DNA from: Roseateles subflavus
GTDB taxonomy: Bacteria; Pseudomonadota; Gammaproteobacteria; Burkholderiales; Burkholderiaceae_C
Length of the DNA stretch: 64,000 bases
Direction: 5' to 3'
NCBI RefSeq assembly: GCF_030285365.1
Contig: NZ_JASVDS010000002.1
Coordinates: 434,001-498,000, forward strand
This document shows positions 17,717-29,340 of this stretch, in pieces. Both the position numbers and the translations under genes were made by a program. Every line of letters starts with the position of its first letter. Within the stretch, counting starts at the first letter, position 1. Under the pieces are notes generated by a model. It was not told the origin of the DNA, ran no database searches, and was given only the letters and a program-made list of their open reading frames with translations.

Positions 17717-19228
17717 ATGCTGACCCGACTCAAATCCCCCGAGGCTGCCGCCCGCTGGCTCCAGGAATGGACCACGGGCGCGCTGCGCACCGACAGCCGC
17801 CTCGTGCAGCCCGGCGACGCCTTCATCGCCTGGCCCGGCTACGCGCGTGACGGCCGTGCCTACGTGGCCGCCGCGCTGGCCGCCGGCGCCGCGACCTGCC
17901 TCGTGGAGGACGACGGCGTCGAGGCCTTCGGCTTCGTGGACGCCCGCGTGGCCTCGCTGCCCGGCCTGAAGAGCCGCACCGGCGCCATCGCCGCGCAGTA
18001 CTACGGCCAGCCGAGCCAGACGCTGCCGGTGGTCGCCACGACCGGCACCAACGGCAAGACCTCCACGGCCTGGTGGACCGCGCAAGCCCTGACCCTGCTG
18101 GGCCAGCGCTGCGGCGTCATCGGCACCCTGGGCGTGGGCGTGCCGCCCATTCCCGGCACCGCGCAGGCCGCGGCCATCGAGTACACCGGCCTGACCACCC
18201 CGGACCCCGTGATGCTGCAGCAGGCCTTCGCCCGCATGCGCGACGAGGGCTTCGGCGCCTGCGCCATCGAGGCCTCGTCCATCGGCATCAAGGAACACCG
18301 CCTGGACGGCACGCAGGTCCGCGTGGCCCTGTTCACCAACTTCACGCAGGACCACCTCGACTACCACGGCACCATGGCCGCCTACTGGGAGGCCAAGCGC
18401 GAGCTCTTCGGCTGGAGCGGCCTGCAGGCGGCGGTGATCAACGTGGACGATCCGCAGGGGGCCGCGCTGGCGGCCGAGCTGCCGTCGCAGGGCGTGCTGG
18501 CCCTGTGGACCTACGGTCTGAACCGCGCCGATGCCCGCCTATCGGCCCACGACCTGCACTACCGTGCCGGCGGCCTGGCCTTCACGCTGAAGGAGCAGGG
18601 CGCGGCGGACCAGCTCGTCGAAACCGGCCTGATCGGCGAGTACAACGTCGCCAACCTGCTGGCCGTGATCGGCGGCCTGCGCGCGCTGGGCCACACGCTG
18701 GCGGCGATCGTGCCGGTGGCCGGCCTGGTGACGCCCGTGCCCGGCCGCATGCAGCGCGTGGGCAATGGCCGTGAGCTGCCGCAGCTGGTCGTCGACTACG
18801 CCCACACGCCGGACGCCCTGGAGAAGGCGCTGGCCGCGCTGGCCCCGCTGGCGGCCGCACGCGGCGGGAAGCTCGTGTGCGTGTTCGGCTGCGGCGGCGA
18901 TCGCGACCGCAGCAAGCGCCCGCTGATGGGCGCCATCGCCGCGCGGCTCGCGGGGCAGGTGGTCGTGACGAGCGACAACCCGCGCACCGAGGACCCGGCG
19001 CAGATCCTGGCCGACATCGTCGCGGGCCTGCCCGCCGGCGCGCCGCACACGGCGCTGGTGGACCGCCGCGTGGCGATCCGCGAGGCGGTGCTGGCCGCGA
19101 CGCCGGCCGATGTGATCCTGGTGGCCGGCAAGGGGCATGAGGACTACCAGGAGATCCAGGGGCAGCGCCATGCCTTCTCGGATGTCGAGGAAGCCCGCAC
19201 CGCACTGATCGAAAGGGCCGGCCTGTGA
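17717..19228 (+). CDS. murE: UDP-MurNAc-L-Ala-D-Glu:meso-diaminopimelate ligase
   Basis: A 503-residue Mur ligase. The P-loop TTGTNGKTS lies at about 108-116. DNPR at 420-423 (in SDNPRTEDP) marks the meso-diaminopimelate-specific enzymes of Gram-negative bacteria, as opposed to lysine-adding ones. It adds the third residue of the peptidoglycan stem peptide in the cytoplasm. Its stop overlaps the murF GTG start by four bases. Confidence 0.97.
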   Translation: MLTRLKSPEAAARWLQEWTTGALRTDSRLVQPGDAFIAWPGYARDGRAYVAAALAAGAATCLVEDDGVEAFGFVDARVASLPGLKSRTGAIAAQYYGQPSQTLPVVATTGTNGKTSTAWWTAQALTLLGQRCGVIGTLGVGVPPIPGTAQAAAIEYTGLTTPDPVMLQQAFARMRDEGFGACAIEASSIGIKEHRLDGTQVRVALFTNFTQDHLDYHGTMAAYWEAKRELFGWSGLQAAVINVDDPQGAALAAELPSQGVLALWTYGLNRADARLSAHDLHYRAGGLAFTLKEQGAADQLVETGLIGEYNVANLLAVIGGLRALGHTLAAIVPVAGLVTPVPGRMQRVGNGRELPQLVVDYAHTPDALEKALAALAPLAAARGGKLVCVFGCGGDRDRSKRPLMGAIAARLAGQVVVTSDNPRTEDPAQILADIVAGLPAGAPHTALVDRRVAIREAVLAATPADVILVAGKGHEDYQEIQGQRHAFSDVEEARTALIERAGL

Positions 19229-20673
19229 GCGCTGCCCGCCTGATGACCCTCGCCGAGGCCCTGGCCCTGCTGCAGCCCCTGCTGCCGCAGGCGCGGCTCG
19301 TCGGGGACGGCGCCACGCTGCTGCAGCGCGTGCACACCGACACCCGCAGCCTCCAGCCCGGGGACCTGTTCGTGGCGCTGCGCGGCGAGCGATTCGATGC
19401 CAACGACTTCCTGGCGCAGGCCCGTGAGGCCGGCGCCGCCGCGGCCCTGGCCGAGCGCGGGCTCGAGGCCGCCGGCCTGCCGGGCATCGAGGTGCCCGAC
19501 GCCAAGGTGGCGCTGGGCCTGCTTGCCCAGGCCTGGCGTGCGCGCCTGCAGCTGCCCGTGATCGCCGTGACCGGCAGCAACGGCAAGACAACGGTCACCC
19601 AGATGATCGCCAGCATCCTCACCGCCTGGCTGGGCGACGACGCGCTGGCCACGCAGGGCAACCTGAACAACGAGATCGGCGTGCCGCTCACCGCGCTGCG
19701 CCTGCGCCAGGACGAGACCCGCGTCCACCGCGCCGCCGTGATCGAGCTGGGCATGAACCACCCGGGCGAGATCGCCCCGCTGGCGGCCATCGCCCAGCCC
19801 ACCGTGGCGCTGGTCAACAACGCCCAGCGCGAGCACCAGGAATACATGGGCACGGTCGAGGCCTCGGCCCGCGAGAACGGCGAGGTGATCTGTGCACTGC
19901 CGGCCAACGGCGTGGCCGTGTACCCGGCCGAGGACGCCTGCGCGCCGATCTGGCATGCGCTGGCCGGCGATCGCGCCCAGCTGAGTTTCGCGCTGCAGGG
20001 CCCGGCCGACGTGACCGGCCGTGCGCAGTGGGTCGATGCCGGCCATTGGGCGCTGGAGCTGCACACACCGGCCGGCGATGCGCCGGTGGTGCTGTCCGTC
20101 GCGGGCCTGCACAACGTGCGCAATGCCCTGGCCGCGGCCGCCTGCGGCCTCGCGGCCGGCGTACCGCTGGCCGCCATCGTCCAGGGGCTGGAAGCCTTCC
20201 GCCCGGTCAAGGGCCGCTCGGCCCTGCGCCGGATCCAGCGGGCCGGGCAAGACCTGACCCTGATCGACGACAGCTACAACGCCAACCCGGACAGCGTGCG
20301 GGCCGGCATCGAGGTCCTGGCGGACCTGCCCGGCAGCAGCTGGCTGGTGCTGGGCGACATGGGCGAGGTCGGTGACCAGGGCCCGGAATTCCACCGCGAG
20401 GTGGGGGCCTATGCGGCCGAGCGCGGCCTGGCTGCGCTGTGGTGCGCCGGGCCGGCGGCCGCCCATGCGGCGGCGGCCTTCGAGGCGTCGGGAGGCGAGG
20501 GCGGCCGCACGGCATGCCGCGCCTTCGCGACGGTGGACGAGCTCATCGCGGCGCTGGGCGCCGCACCGGAAGTCAAGAACGTGCTCGTCAAGGGATCGAG
20601 ATTCATGCGCATGGAACGAGTGGTGGCCGCCCTGGCCGGGACCCAAGACCAAGGAGGCGCACATGCTGCTTAG
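19225..20673 (+). CDS. murF: UDP-MurNAc-tripeptide:D-Ala-D-Ala ligase
   Basis: A 482-residue Mur ligase that adds D-Ala-D-Ala to complete the UDP-MurNAc pentapeptide. The P-loop TGSNGKTT is at 116-123, and [15 protein letters not shown] and GMNHPGEIA are MurF signatures. It starts with GTG in a GTGA overlap with murE; an ATG six codons later is an alternative. Its 3' end overlaps mraY by 11 bases and contains the mraY ribosome-binding site. Confidence 0.97.
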   Translation: MSAARLMTLAEALALLQPLLPQARLVGDGATLLQRVHTDTRSLQPGDLFVALRGERFDANDFLAQAREAGAAAALAERGLEAAGLPGIEVPDAKVALGLLAQAWRARLQLPVIAVTGSNGKTTVTQMIASILTAWLGDDALATQGNLNNEIGVPLTALRLRQDETRVHRAAVIELGMNHPGEIAPLAAIAQPTVALVNNAQREHQEYMGTVEASARENGEVICALPANGVAVYPAEDACAPIWHALAGDRAQLSFALQGPADVTGRAQWVDAGHWALELHTPAGDAPVVLSVAGLHNVRNALAAAACGLAAGVPLAAIVQGLEAFRPVKGRSALRRIQRAGQDLTLIDDSYNANPDSVRAGIEVLADLPGSSWLVLGDMGEVGDQGPEFHREVGAYAAERGLAALWCAGPAAAHAAAAFEASGGEGGRTACRAFATVDELIAALGAAPEVKNVLVKGSRFMRMERVVAALAGTQDQGGAHAA

Positions 20674-21841
20674 TCTGGCGCAGTGGCTGGCGGGAATGTT
20701 CCCCGAGTGGGGCTTCCTGCGGCTCTTCAACTACATCACCTTCCGCGCGGTGATGTCCGCCATGACGGCGCTGCTGATCGGCCTGGCCTTCGGCCCCTGG
20801 GTGATCCGCCGCCTGACCGCCATGAAGATCGGCCAGCCGATCCGCGAGTACGGCGTGCAGCAGCACCTGGCCAAGAGCGGCACCCCCACGATGGGCGGCG
20901 TGCTGATCCTGATCGGCATCGGCATCTCGACGCTGCTGTGGTTCGACTGGTCCAACCGCTTCGTGTGGGTGGTGATGCTCGTGACCATGGGCTTCGGCGC
21001 CATCGGCTGGGTCGATGACTGGCGCAAGGTGGTCAACAAGGACCCCGAGGGCATGAAGAGCCGCGAGAAGTTCTTCTGGCAGTCGCTGATCGGGCTCTTC
21101 GCCGCGCTCTACCTGGCGTTCTCGGTGTCCGAGACCAGCTTCCTCGGCGTGGTGCAGCTCTTCTTCCGCTGGATCTCGAGCGGCTTCTCGACCGAGCTGC
21201 CGCCGCGGGCCGACCTGATGGTGCCCTTCTTCAAGACGGTGAGCTACCCGCTGGGCGTCTTCGGCTTCATCGGCCTGTCCTACTTCGTCATCGTGGGCAC
21301 GAGCAACGCCGTGAACTTCACCGACGGCCTCGACGGCCTGGCCATCATGCCGGTGGTGCTGGTGGGCTCCGCGCTGGGCATCTTCGCCTACCTGACGGGC
21401 TCGACGGTCTACGCCAAGTACCTGCTGCTGCCCTACATCCCCGGGGCCGGCGAGCTGCTGATCTTCTGCGGCGCGCTGGCGGGGGCAGGTCTTGCCTTCC
21501 TGTGGTTCAACACCCACCCGGCCCAGGTCTTCATGGGCGACGTCGGTGCGCTCGCGCTGGGCGGTGGTCTTGGCACGCTGGCCGTGATCACGCGCCAGGA
21601 GATCGTGCTCGGCATCATGGGCGGCGTCTTCGTGGCCGAGGTGCTCTCGGTGATGCTGCAAGTGACGTGGTTCAAGTACACGAAGAAGAAGTTCGGCGAG
21701 GGCCGCCGCATCTTCAAGATGGCGCCGCTGCACCACCACTTCGAGAAGTCGGGCTGGAAGGAGACGCAGGTCGTCGTGCGCTTCTGGATCATCACCATGC
21801 TGCTGTGCCTGATCGGCCTGTCCAGCCTGAAGCTCAGATAA
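20663..21841 (+). CDS. mraY: Phospho-MurNAc-pentapeptide translocase MraY
   Basis: A 392-residue integral membrane enzyme with about ten helices, size normal for Burkholderiales. [19 protein letters not shown] and the loop [12 protein letters not shown] carry the conserved aspartates and histidines that bind Mg2+ and the substrate. It transfers phospho-MurNAc-pentapeptide to undecaprenyl phosphate to make lipid I. AAGGAGG at 20651-20657 is a perfect ribosome-binding site for the ATG at 20663, which lies inside the end of murF. Confidence 0.97.
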   Translation: MLLSLAQWLAGMFPEWGFLRLFNYITFRAVMSAMTALLIGLAFGPWVIRRLTAMKIGQPIREYGVQQHLAKSGTPTMGGVLILIGIGISTLLWFDWSNRFVWVVMLVTMGFGAIGWVDDWRKVVNKDPEGMKSREKFFWQSLIGLFAALYLAFSVSETSFLGVVQLFFRWISSGFSTELPPRADLMVPFFKTVSYPLGVFGFIGLSYFVIVGTSNAVNFTDGLDGLAIMPVVLVGSALGIFAYLTGSTVYAKYLLLPYIPGAGELLIFCGALAGAGLAFLWFNTHPAQVFMGDVGALALGGGLGTLAVITRQEIVLGIMGGVFVAEVLSVMLQVTWFKYTKKKFGEGRRIFKMAPLHHHFEKSGWKETQVVVRFWIITMLLCLIGLSSLKLR

Positions 21842-21845
21842 GCCC

Positions 21846-23705
21846 ATGCGACACCTCAAGGACCTGAGCCTGCTGATCCTGGGTCTGGGAGACTCCGGGC
21901 TGGCCATGGCCGCCTGGGGCGCGAAGCATGGCGCGGCGCGCCTGCAGGTCTGGGACTCGCGCGAGCAGCCGCCGCAGCTGGCGACGCTGCGCGAACAGCT
22001 GCCGGCAGCCGAGTTCTTCCATGGCGAGCTGCCGGAGTCGGCGCTGTCGGGCGTGCACCTCGTGCTGAAGAGCCCGGGGCTGTCGCCGCTGGATGGCCGC
22101 CTGGTGCCGCTGCTGTCGCTCGCCAAGGCCACCGGCATTCCGGTGCAGGGCGAGCTGGACCTCTTCGCCCGCGCCCTGGCCGATCTGAAGGCCGAGCGTC
22201 GCTACGAACCCGCCGTGCTGGCCATCACCGGCACCAATGGCAAGACGACCACCACCTGCATGACCGCGCTGCTGGCCGAGCGCGCGGGCAAGCGCGTGGC
22301 CGTGGCCGGCAATATCGGTCCGAGCATGCTGGGCCTGCTGGGGGCGGCGATGGACCTGGAGCCGGCACAGGCCCTGGCTGCGCTGGATGCTGACGCGGTG
22401 GCTGGAGCTGAGGCTGGGGCTGAGGCTGAGGCGCCCACGGAGCCCGTTGCCGAAGACACGCTGCCGCTGGAAGCCGCCGGCGAGCTGCCCCCCGAGGCGC
22501 CCGATGCCGAGGCGCTGCCGGTGGCGGAGGAGGCCGAGGCGCCCCTCGAGGCGGCGCTCGACGAAGAGACGGCGCCGGTGATCGAGGCCGCGGCCGCCGA
22601 CGAACCTTCCGCGCTCGAGGCCGTGGCCGCCCTGCTGGACGAGCAGCCCCTGCCCATCAATCCGCCGCCCCCGAAGCCGCCGGTCTTCGAGCACCTGCCC
22701 GAGGTCTGGGTGCTGGAGCTGTCCAGCTTCCAGCTCGACACGGTCGTGGGTTTCGAGCCCACCGCCGCTGCCGTGCTGAACCTGACGCAGGACCACCTGG
22801 ACTGGCACGGCGACATGGCGGCCTACGCGCGCGCCAAGGCCCGCATCTTCGGCCAGCAGGCGCTGATGATCATCAACCGCGACGACGCCGAGGTCGAGGC
22901 CATGGTGCCCGCGCCGGTGCCCGTCAAGCAGGGCCGCGGCCGGCCGACGAAGCTGGTGTCCCGCGAGGTCGTGCGCTTCGGCCTGAATGCGCCCACTCAC
23001 CCCGGTGACTACGGCCTGGTGGTCGAGGGCGGCATGGCCTGGCTGGTGCGCGCCCGCGAGTCGGATGACACGGTCAAGCGCCGCAAGGACGAGCCGGAAG
23101 AGATCCTGCTCCAGCGCCTGATGCCCGCCGACGCCCTGCGCGTGCGCGGCCGTCACAACGCGGCGAACGCCCTGGCCGCGCTGGCCCTGGCCTCGGCCGC
23201 GGGCTGCGCGCTGGCGCCCATGCTGCACGGCCTGCGCGAGTACCGCGGCGAGCCGCATCGCGTCGAGTACGTTGCCACCGTGCGCGGCGTCGATTTCTAT
23301 GACGATTCCAAGGGCACCAATGTCGGTGCCACCGTGGCCGCCATCCTGGGCCTGGGCGCCGACCGCGCGCCTGCCAAGCTGGTCATGATCCTCGGCGGCG
23401 ATGGCAAGGGGCAGGACTTCTCGCCCTTGCGCGAGGGCCTGGCCCGGCATGCCCGTGCCGTCGCCCTGATCGGCCGGGACGCGCCCGCGCTGGCCGCGAC
23501 GCTGGACGCGCTCGAGGTGCCCGTCCAGACCCTGGACACCCTGGAGGCCGCCACGCGCTGGTGCCTCGAGCAGGCGCAGAGCGGTGACAGCGTGCTGCTG
23601 AGCCCGGCCTGCGCCTCGCTCGACATGTTCCGCAACTACGCGCACCGCGCCGAGGTCTTCGTGGCCACGGTCGAGTCCCTCGCGAACGAGGAGGGCCTGG
23701 CCTGA
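21846..23705 (+). CDS. murD: UDP-MurNAc-L-alanine:D-glutamate ligase with large acidic insertion
   Basis: A Mur ligase that adds D-Glu to UDP-MurNAc-L-Ala. The P-loop ITGTNGKTT (127-135), [21 protein letters not shown] (289-298), [15 protein letters not shown] and [13 protein letters not shown] are all present. The protein is 619 residues, against about 440-500 usually. The excess is mainly residues about 172-285, a low-complexity Ala/Glu/Pro/Asp-rich, strongly acidic stretch placed between the P-loop domain helix and the [10 protein letters not shown] strand. A second, basic addition near 350-360 contains QGRGRPTK. Both are in frame and leave catalytic blocks intact, so the enzyme should be active. 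The insertion DNA keeps the local high GC. Stop overlaps ftsW by one base. Confidence 0.96.
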   Translation: MRHLKDLSLLILGLGDSGLAMAAWGAKHGAARLQVWDSREQPPQLATLREQLPAAEFFHGELPESALSGVHLVLKSPGLSPLDGRLVPLLSLAKATGIPVQGELDLFARALADLKAERRYEPAVLAITGTNGKTTTTCMTALLAERAGKRVAVAGNIGPSMLGLLGAAMDLEPAQALAALDADAVAGAEAGAEAEAPTEPVAEDTLPLEAAGELPPEAPDAEALPVAEEAEAPLEAALDEETAPVIEAAAADEPSALEAVAALLDEQPLPINPPPPKPPVFEHLPEVWVLELSSFQLDTVVGFEPTAAAVLNLTQDHLDWHGDMAAYARAKARIFGQQALMIINRDDAEVEAMVPAPVPVKQGRGRPTKLVSREVVRFGLNAPTHPGDYGLVVEGGMAWLVRARESDDTVKRRKDEPEEILLQRLMPADALRVRGRHNAANALAALALASAAGCALAPMLHGLREYRGEPHRVEYVATVRGVDFYDDSKGTNVGATVAAILGLGADRAPAKLVMILGGDGKGQDFSPLREGLARHARAVALIGRDAPALAATLDALEVPVQTLDTLEAATRWCLEQAQSGDSVLLSPACASLDMFRNYAHRAEVFVATVESLANEEGLA

Positions 23706-24982
23706 TGTCCGCCGATGCGCTCCTGAACCTGGGCGACAAGCTCCGGGGCCTGTTTGCACGTGGTGCACGAGGTGGCCGCGATGCCGGCGGTGCCGAGGCC
23801 GTGCCGGTGCGCGACTGGGTCTCCACGTCCGCCGGCCAGCCCACGCGGCTGCAGGGTTTCGACATCACGCTGCTGTGGGTCGTGCTGGCCATGATGGCCC
23901 TCGGCCTGCTGATGGTCTACTCGGCCTCCATCGCGATGCCGGACAACCCCCGCTTCGCCAAGTACCTGCCCACGCACTTCCTGACCCGGCACATCGTGGC
24001 CATCTGCTTCGGCCTCGTGGCTGGGCTCATCACGGTGCAGCTGCCGGTGAGCACCTGGGAGAAGGTCGCGCCCTGGCTCTTCGTGACGGCGCTGGTGCTG
24101 CTGGTCGCCGTGCTGATCCCGCACGTGGGCAAGGGCGTGAACGGCGCGCGGCGCTGGCTGCCGCTCGGGGTGATGAACTTCCAGCCGTCCGAGCTGGCCA
24201 AGCTGGGCATCGCGATGTACGCGGCGAGCTACATGGTCCGCAAGATGGACGTGAAGGAGAACTTCTTCCAGGCCGTCTGGCCCATGGCCGTGTCGCTGGC
24301 TGTGGTCGGCGTGCTGCTGCTGGCCGAGCCGGACATGGGCGCATTCATGGTGATCGCGGCCATCGCCATGGGCATCCTGTTCCTGGGCGGCGTCAACGGG
24401 CGGATGTTCTTCCTGATCGTCGCGGTGCTGATCGGCGCCTTCGTGCTGATGATCACCTTCAGCGAATTCCGCCGTGAGCGCATCTTCGCCTACCTCAACC
24501 CCTGGGACGAGAAGTACGCCCAGGGCAAGGCCTACCAGCTCACGCACTCGCTGATCGCCTTCGGCCGCGGCGAGTTCTTCGGCCAGGGCCTGGGCGGCAG
24601 CCTCGAGAAGCTGCACTACCTGCCCGAGGCCCACACCGACTTCCTGCTGGCCGTGATCGGCGAGGAGCTGGGCTTCGTGGGCGTGGCCGTCGTGATCTTC
24701 GGCTTCTTCTGGATGACCCGCCGCATCTTCCACATCGGCCGCCAGGCCATCGCGCTGGACCGCGTCTTCGCCGGCCTCTACGCGCAGGGCATCGGCATCT
24801 GGATGGGCGCGCAGTCCTTCATCAACATGGGCGTGAACCTCGGCGCGCTGCCGACCAAGGGCCTGACGCTGCCGCTGCTGAGCTTCGGCGGCTCGGCGAT
24901 TCTCATGAACTGCGTGGCGCTGGCGGTCGTGCTTCGCATTGACATCGAGAACCGGCAGCTCATGCGAGGAGGGCGGGCATGA
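23705..24982 (+). CDS. ftsW: Peptidoglycan glycosyltransferase FtsW
   Basis: A 425-residue SEDS-family protein with about ten membrane helices after an N-terminal cytoplasmic tail of about 50 residues. [29 protein letters not shown] and the C-terminal [15 protein letters not shown] are SEDS signatures. It polymerises lipid II at the septum together with FtsI. It starts on the murD stop (TGATG) and its stop overlaps the murG ATG. Confidence 0.96.
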   Translation: MSADALLNLGDKLRGLFARGARGGRDAGGAEAVPVRDWVSTSAGQPTRLQGFDITLLWVVLAMMALGLLMVYSASIAMPDNPRFAKYLPTHFLTRHIVAICFGLVAGLITVQLPVSTWEKVAPWLFVTALVLLVAVLIPHVGKGVNGARRWLPLGVMNFQPSELAKLGIAMYAASYMVRKMDVKENFFQAVWPMAVSLAVVGVLLLAEPDMGAFMVIAAIAMGILFLGGVNGRMFFLIVAVLIGAFVLMITFSEFRRERIFAYLNPWDEKYAQGKAYQLTHSLIAFGRGEFFGQGLGGSLEKLHYLPEAHTDFLLAVIGEELGFVGVAVVIFGFFWMTRRIFHIGRQAIALDRVFAGLYAQGIGIWMGAQSFINMGVNLGALPTKGLTLPLLSFGGSAILMNCVALAVVLRIDIENRQLMRGGRA

Positions 24983-26061
24983 GCACACGCCACCTCGTCA
25001 TCATGGCGGCCGGCACCGGCGGCCACATCATCCCGGGCCTGGCCGTGGCCGAGGAGATGAAGCGCCGCGGCTGGAGCGTCAGCTGGATCGGCACCGAGAC
25101 GGGCATGGAGAACCGCCTCGTGCCCCCCACCGGCATTCCGCTGGACCGCCTGGCCTTCGCCGGCCTGCGCGGCAAGGGCCTGAAGCACGCCGTCACGGGG
25201 CTCTACACGCTGGTGAAGGCCTTTGTGCAGTCGCGCATGGTCTATGTCACCCGCGATGCCGATGCCGTGCTGGGCATGGGCGGATACGTCTGCGTGCCCG
25301 GAGGCTTCATGGCCTGGCTGATGCGCAAGCCGCTGGTGCTGGTCAATGCCGATGCCGCGCCGCTGATGTCCAACCGTCTGCTCAAGCCCTTCGCGCAGCG
25401 CATCGCCTTCGGCTTCGACGGCGAGGCGGCGAAGGCGCTGGGCGATCGGGCCCTGGTCTGCGGCAATCCGGTGCGTGCCGCCATCGAGGCCCTGCCGGCC
25501 CCGGCCGAGCGCTACGCCGGCCGCGACGGTCCGCTGCGCCTGCTGGTGGTCGGCGGTTCGCTGGGCGCCAAGGCCCTCAACGACGTGCTGCCGCAGGCCA
25601 TCTCCCGACTGCCGCTGGACCAGCGTCCGGTCGTCGTGCACCAGACCGGCCAAGGCCAGCAGGCCCAGGTGCAGGCGGCGTACAAGGCGGCGGGCGTCGA
25701 GGCCGACGTGCGCCCCTTCATTGACGACATGGCACAGGAGCTGTCGGCCTGCGACCTGATCCTGTGCCGCGCCGGCGCGGTGACGGTCAGCGAGCTGTGT
25801 GCGGCCGGCGTGCCGTCCATCCTCGTGCCGCTGGTCGTCAAGACGACCTCGCACCAGCGCGACAACGCCGCCTACATGGCCGACAAGAACGCTGCGCTGC
25901 ACCTGCCGCAGGGCGAGCTGACACCCGAGCGTCTGCAGCAGCTGCTGGCCACGCTCAGCCGCGAGCGCCTGCTGCAGCTCGCCACGAATGCCCGGGCTCT
26001 GGCCCGACCCCAGGCGGCCTCGCGTGTGGCCGACGAAATCGAGAGGCTCGCGAAGCCGTGA
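24979..26061 (+). CDS. murG: UDP-GlcNAc:lipid I N-acetylglucosaminyltransferase MurG
   Basis: A 360-residue GT28 glycosyltransferase acting at the inner face of the membrane to make lipid II. The glycine-rich loop [12 protein letters not shown] is at 9-20, and [13 protein letters not shown] and [20 protein letters not shown] form the donor site. An ATGA overlap couples it to ftsW, with GGAGGGCGGG before the start. murC begins seven bases after its stop. Confidence 0.97.
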   Translation: MSTRHLVIMAAGTGGHIIPGLAVAEEMKRRGWSVSWIGTETGMENRLVPPTGIPLDRLAFAGLRGKGLKHAVTGLYTLVKAFVQSRMVYVTRDADAVLGMGGYVCVPGGFMAWLMRKPLVLVNADAAPLMSNRLLKPFAQRIAFGFDGEAAKALGDRALVCGNPVRAAIEALPAPAERYAGRDGPLRLLVVGGSLGAKALNDVLPQAISRLPLDQRPVVVHQTGQGQQAQVQAAYKAAGVEADVRPFIDDMAQELSACDLILCRAGAVTVSELCAAGVPSILVPLVVKTTSHQRDNAAYMADKNAALHLPQGELTPERLQQLLATLSRERLLQLATNARALARPQAASRVADEIERLAKP

Positions 26062-26068
26062 GACACGC

Positions 26069-27481
26069 ATGAGACACGCCATCAAGCACATCCACTTCGT
26101 CGGCATCGGTGGTGCCGGCATGAGCGGCATCGCCGAGATCCTGCACAACCTGGGCTACACGGTCTCGGGTTCGGACCAGGGCGAGAGCGCCACCACGCAG
26201 CGCCTCGCGCAGCTGGGCCTGCAGGTGCACATCGGCCATGCCGCGGCGCACATCGCCGGCGCGCAGGTGATCGTCACCTCGACGGCCGTGAAGGCGGACA
26301 ACCCCGAGGTGCTGGCCGCCCGTGCCGCCCGCATCCCCGTGGTGCAGCGCGCGGTGATGCTGGCCGAGCTGATGCGCCTGAAGCAGGGCATCGCGATCGC
26401 CGGCACGCACGGCAAGACGACGACGACCTCGCTCGTCACCACCGTGCTGGCCGAGGCCGGCGTGGACCCGACCTTCGTGATCGGCGGCAAGCTGAACTCG
26501 GCGGGGGCGAACTCCGCGCTGGGGCAGGGCGACTACATCGTGGTCGAGGCCGACGAGTCGGACGCCTCCTTCCTGAACCTGCTGCCCGTGATGGCCGTCG
26601 TGACCAACATCGACGCCGACCACATGGACACCTACGGCCACGACTTCGCGCGGCTGAAGCAGGCCTTCGTGGACTTCCTGCACAAGATGCCCTTCTACGG
26701 CGCGGCCATCCTGTGCGGCGACGACGAGGGCGTGCGCTCCATCATGCCGCTGGTGTCGCGCCCCATCGTCAGCTACGGCCTGGGCGAGCACAACGCGGTG
26801 CGTGCGGTGGACGTGCAGGCCCTGGCCGGCGGCCAGATGCGCTTCACGGTGCAGCGCCGCTTCGACGGCGCCTCGCTGCCCGACCTGGACATCACGCTGA
26901 ACCTCGCCGGCCAGCACAACGTGCTCAACGCGCTCGCCGCCATCGCCGTGGCCACCGAGCTGGAACTGCCGGACGCACCCATCGTGGCGGCCCTGGCCAA
27001 GTTCGGCGGCGTCGGCCGGCGCTTCCAGCGCTACGGCGAACTGCCGGCCGGTGACGGCGGCCGCTTCACGCTGATCGATGACTACGGCCACCACCCCGTC
27101 GAGATGGCCGCCGTGCTGTCCGCCGCGCGGGGCGCCTTCCCCGGCCGCCGCCTCGTGCTGGCCTTCCAGCCGCACCGCTACACGCGCACCCGGGACTGCT
27201 TCACCGACTTCGTCCGCGTGATCGGGCAGGCCGATGCCGTGCTGCTGACGGAGGTCTACGCCGCTGGCGAGGCGCCCATTGCCGGCGCCGATGGTCAGGC
27301 GCTCGCCGCGGCGATCGAGGCCGCCGGCGGCACGCCCGTCTTCGTGCCCGACGTCAGCCTGCTGCCGGCCACCATCGCCAGCGAGAGCTGCGACGGCGAC
27401 GTGCTCATCGTGATGGGTGCGGGCTCCATCGGCGCCGTGCCGGCCCGCACCGTTGAACTGCTGAAGGAGTCCGCCGCATGA
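26069..27481 (+). CDS. murC: UDP-N-acetylmuramate:L-alanine ligase MurC
   Basis: A 470-residue Mur ligase that starts the stem peptide by adding L-Ala to UDP-MurNAc. The N-terminal [16 protein letters not shown] loop binds the nucleotide sugar, and [13 protein letters not shown] is the P-loop. [10 protein letters not shown] and [10 protein letters not shown] are further MurC blocks. The ATG at 26069 gives [15 protein letters not shown], the usual start; the frame upstream overlaps murG and is not used. Stop overlaps ddl by four bases. Confidence 0.97.
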   Translation: MRHAIKHIHFVGIGGAGMSGIAEILHNLGYTVSGSDQGESATTQRLAQLGLQVHIGHAAAHIAGAQVIVTSTAVKADNPEVLAARAARIPVVQRAVMLAELMRLKQGIAIAGTHGKTTTTSLVTTVLAEAGVDPTFVIGGKLNSAGANSALGQGDYIVVEADESDASFLNLLPVMAVVTNIDADHMDTYGHDFARLKQAFVDFLHKMPFYGAAILCGDDEGVRSIMPLVSRPIVSYGLGEHNAVRAVDVQALAGGQMRFTVQRRFDGASLPDLDITLNLAGQHNVLNALAAIAVATELELPDAPIVAALAKFGGVGRRFQRYGELPAGDGGRFTLIDDYGHHPVEMAAVLSAARGAFPGRRLVLAFQPHRYTRTRDCFTDFVRVIGQADAVLLTEVYAAGEAPIAGADGQALAAAIEAAGGTPVFVPDVSLLPATIASESCDGDVLIVMGAGSIGAVPARTVELLKESAA

Positions 27482-28461
27482 GCCTGGACCTGAACATCGA
27501 TCCGAAGGCCCTGGGCAAGGTGGCCGTGCTGTTCGGCGGCCACAGCGCCGAGCGGGCCGTCTCGCTGATGAGCGGCAACGGCGTGCTGGAGGCCCTGAAG
27601 TCCGTGGGCGTCGATGCCCATGCCTTCGACCCGGCCGAGCGCCCGCTCCAGGCCCTCCAGGACGAGGGCTTCGACCGCGCCTTCATCGCCCTGCACGGCC
27701 GCGGTGGCGAGGACGGCACGCTGCAGGGCGCGCTCGAGTGGCTCGGCATCCCCTACACCGGCTCGGGCGTGACGGCCTCCGGCGTTGCGATGGACAAGAC
27801 CATGACCAAGCGCGTGTGGGCCGCCGAGGGCCTGACCACGCCGAAGTACCTCGCCCTGACCCGTGACGAGCTGACCCGCGAGCGCATCCGCACCATCCCC
27901 GATGAGCTGGGCCTGCCCGTCGTGGTGAAGCCGCCGCACGAGGGCAGCAGCATCGGCATCACCAAGGCCGTCGGCTACTCGTCGATGCAGGAGGCCGTCG
28001 AGCTGGCCCTGGGCTTCGACGACGAGCTGCTGTTCGAGGAATGCATCGAAGGGCCCGAGCTGACCTGCGCCGTGCTGGGGCAGGGCGCCGATGCCGTCGT
28101 GCTGCCGGTCGTCGAGATCCGCGCCGAGGACGGCGACTACAACTTCGAGAACAAGTACGTCACCAACACCACGCAGTACTGCTTCGGCACGCTGCCGCCC
28201 GCGCTGGAAGCCGAGATCCAGCAGATGGTGCTCACGGCCTACCGCCTGCTGGGCTGCCGCGGCTGGGGCCGCGCCGACCTGATGCTGCGCAAGGCGGACA
28301 TGAAGCCCTTCCTGCTGGAGATGAACACCAGCCCGGGCATGACCTCGCACTCGCTGGTGCCCAAGGCCGCCAAGGCCGTGGGCATCGACTACCCGCAGCT
28401 GTGCCTGTGGCTGCTCGCCCAGGCGCGGACGGACCGCCGGCCGCCCGCGGGCAAGGTCTGA
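27478..28461 (+). CDS. ddl: D-alanine:D-alanine ligase
   Basis: A 327-residue ATP-grasp ligase of the DdlB type. [19 protein letters not shown] is the N-terminal signature, and [13 protein letters not shown] and [19 protein letters not shown] form the ATP and Mg2+ site. It supplies D-Ala-D-Ala to MurF. ATGA overlap with murC; a 36-bp gap then leads to ftsQ. Confidence 0.97.
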   Translation: MSLDLNIDPKALGKVAVLFGGHSAERAVSLMSGNGVLEALKSVGVDAHAFDPAERPLQALQDEGFDRAFIALHGRGGEDGTLQGALEWLGIPYTGSGVTASGVAMDKTMTKRVWAAEGLTTPKYLALTRDELTRERIRTIPDELGLPVVVKPPHEGSSIGITKAVGYSSMQEAVELALGFDDELLFEECIEGPELTCAVLGQGADAVVLPVVEIRAEDGDYNFENKYVTNTTQYCFGTLPPALEAEIQQMVLTAYRLLGCRGWGRADLMLRKADMKPFLLEMNTSPGMTSHSLVPKAAKAVGIDYPQLCLWLLAQARTDRRPPAGKV

Positions 28462-28497
28462 CCCCCGGCCGCCGCCTCCACCACCGCCCGACACGCC

Positions 28498-29331
28498 ATG
28501 CGTTCGCCCACCCTCGACACCCCGATGCCGCCGGACATTCGCCTGATGAACGGCGTGTCGGCGTTGCTGGTGCTGGGCGTGCTGCTGGCCGCCGTGGGCC
28601 TGGGCCTGCAATGGGTGGTGCGCCAGCCGGTGTTCTCGATCCGCTCGATCACGGTCGATGGCGACGTCAACCGCAACAGCGCCGCCTCGCTGCGCGCGAA
28701 CGCGCTGCCGCGCATGAGCGGCAGCTTCCTCAGCATGAACCTGCAGCAGACCCGCGCCGCCTTCGAGGCCGTGCCCTGGGTGCGCCACGCCACCGTGCAG
28801 CGCCTGTGGCCGGCGCGGCTGCAGGTGACGCTGGAGGAGCACCAGCCGGCGGCCTACTGGGAGACCAAGCCCGAGGGCGCCGACGCCGAGAGCGATGCCA
28901 CGGTGGAGCGTCTGCTGGTCAACGACCACGGCGAGGTCTTCCAGGCCAATCTGGGCGACGTCGAGGACGAGGAACTGCCGCTGCTGTCGGGCCCCGAGAA
29001 GAGCTCGGCCCACATGCTGCAGCTGTGGCGGCAGCTCCAGGCGCAGACGGCGCACCTCGAGGACAGCATCAGCCGCCTCGACCTCTCCGGCCGCGGCTCC
29101 TGGCGCGCCACGCTGGAGAAGGGCACGGTCATCGAACTGGGCCGTGGCACGGACGCCGAGGTGCTGGCCCGCTACACGCAGTACGTGACCAGCATCACGC
29201 AGGTCAGCGCCCGCTTCCATACCGCCGTGCTCAGCGCGGACCTGCGCCATGTCGATGGCTACGCGGTCCGGTTGCGCGGCATCTCGACCTCCACGACGAC
29301 GCCGGGCAAGCCTGGCGCAAAGAAAAACTAA
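28498..29331 (+). CDS. ftsQ: Cell division protein FtsQ
   Basis: A 277-residue bitopic protein. A short cytoplasmic tail and one helix (VSALLVLGVLLAAVGLGLQW) lead to the periplasmic POTRA domain (FSIRSITVDGDVNRNSAASL) and the beta domain with PWVRHATVQRLWPARLQVTL. It anchors the FtsQLB complex that controls septal wall synthesis. An ATG nine codons downstream is an alternative start. The 36 bp before it hold no obvious ribosome-binding site. Confidence 0.95.
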   Translation: MRSPTLDTPMPPDIRLMNGVSALLVLGVLLAAVGLGLQWVVRQPVFSIRSITVDGDVNRNSAASLRANALPRMSGSFLSMNLQQTRAAFEAVPWVRHATVQRLWPARLQVTLEEHQPAAYWETKPEGADAESDATVERLLVNDHGEVFQANLGDVEDEELPLLSGPEKSSAHMLQLWRQLQAQTAHLEDSISRLDLSGRGSWRATLEKGTVIELGRGTDAEVLARYTQYVTSITQVSARFHTAVLSADLRHVDGYAVRLRGISTSTTTPGKPGAKKN

Positions 29332-29340
29332 AGGACTGAC

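Noticed and set aside
22387-22581. GAGGCT-rich repeats in murD as a CRISPR or phase-variable tract
   Set aside because: No regular spacer and no fixed unit length; it simply encodes the acidic insertion and stays in frame.
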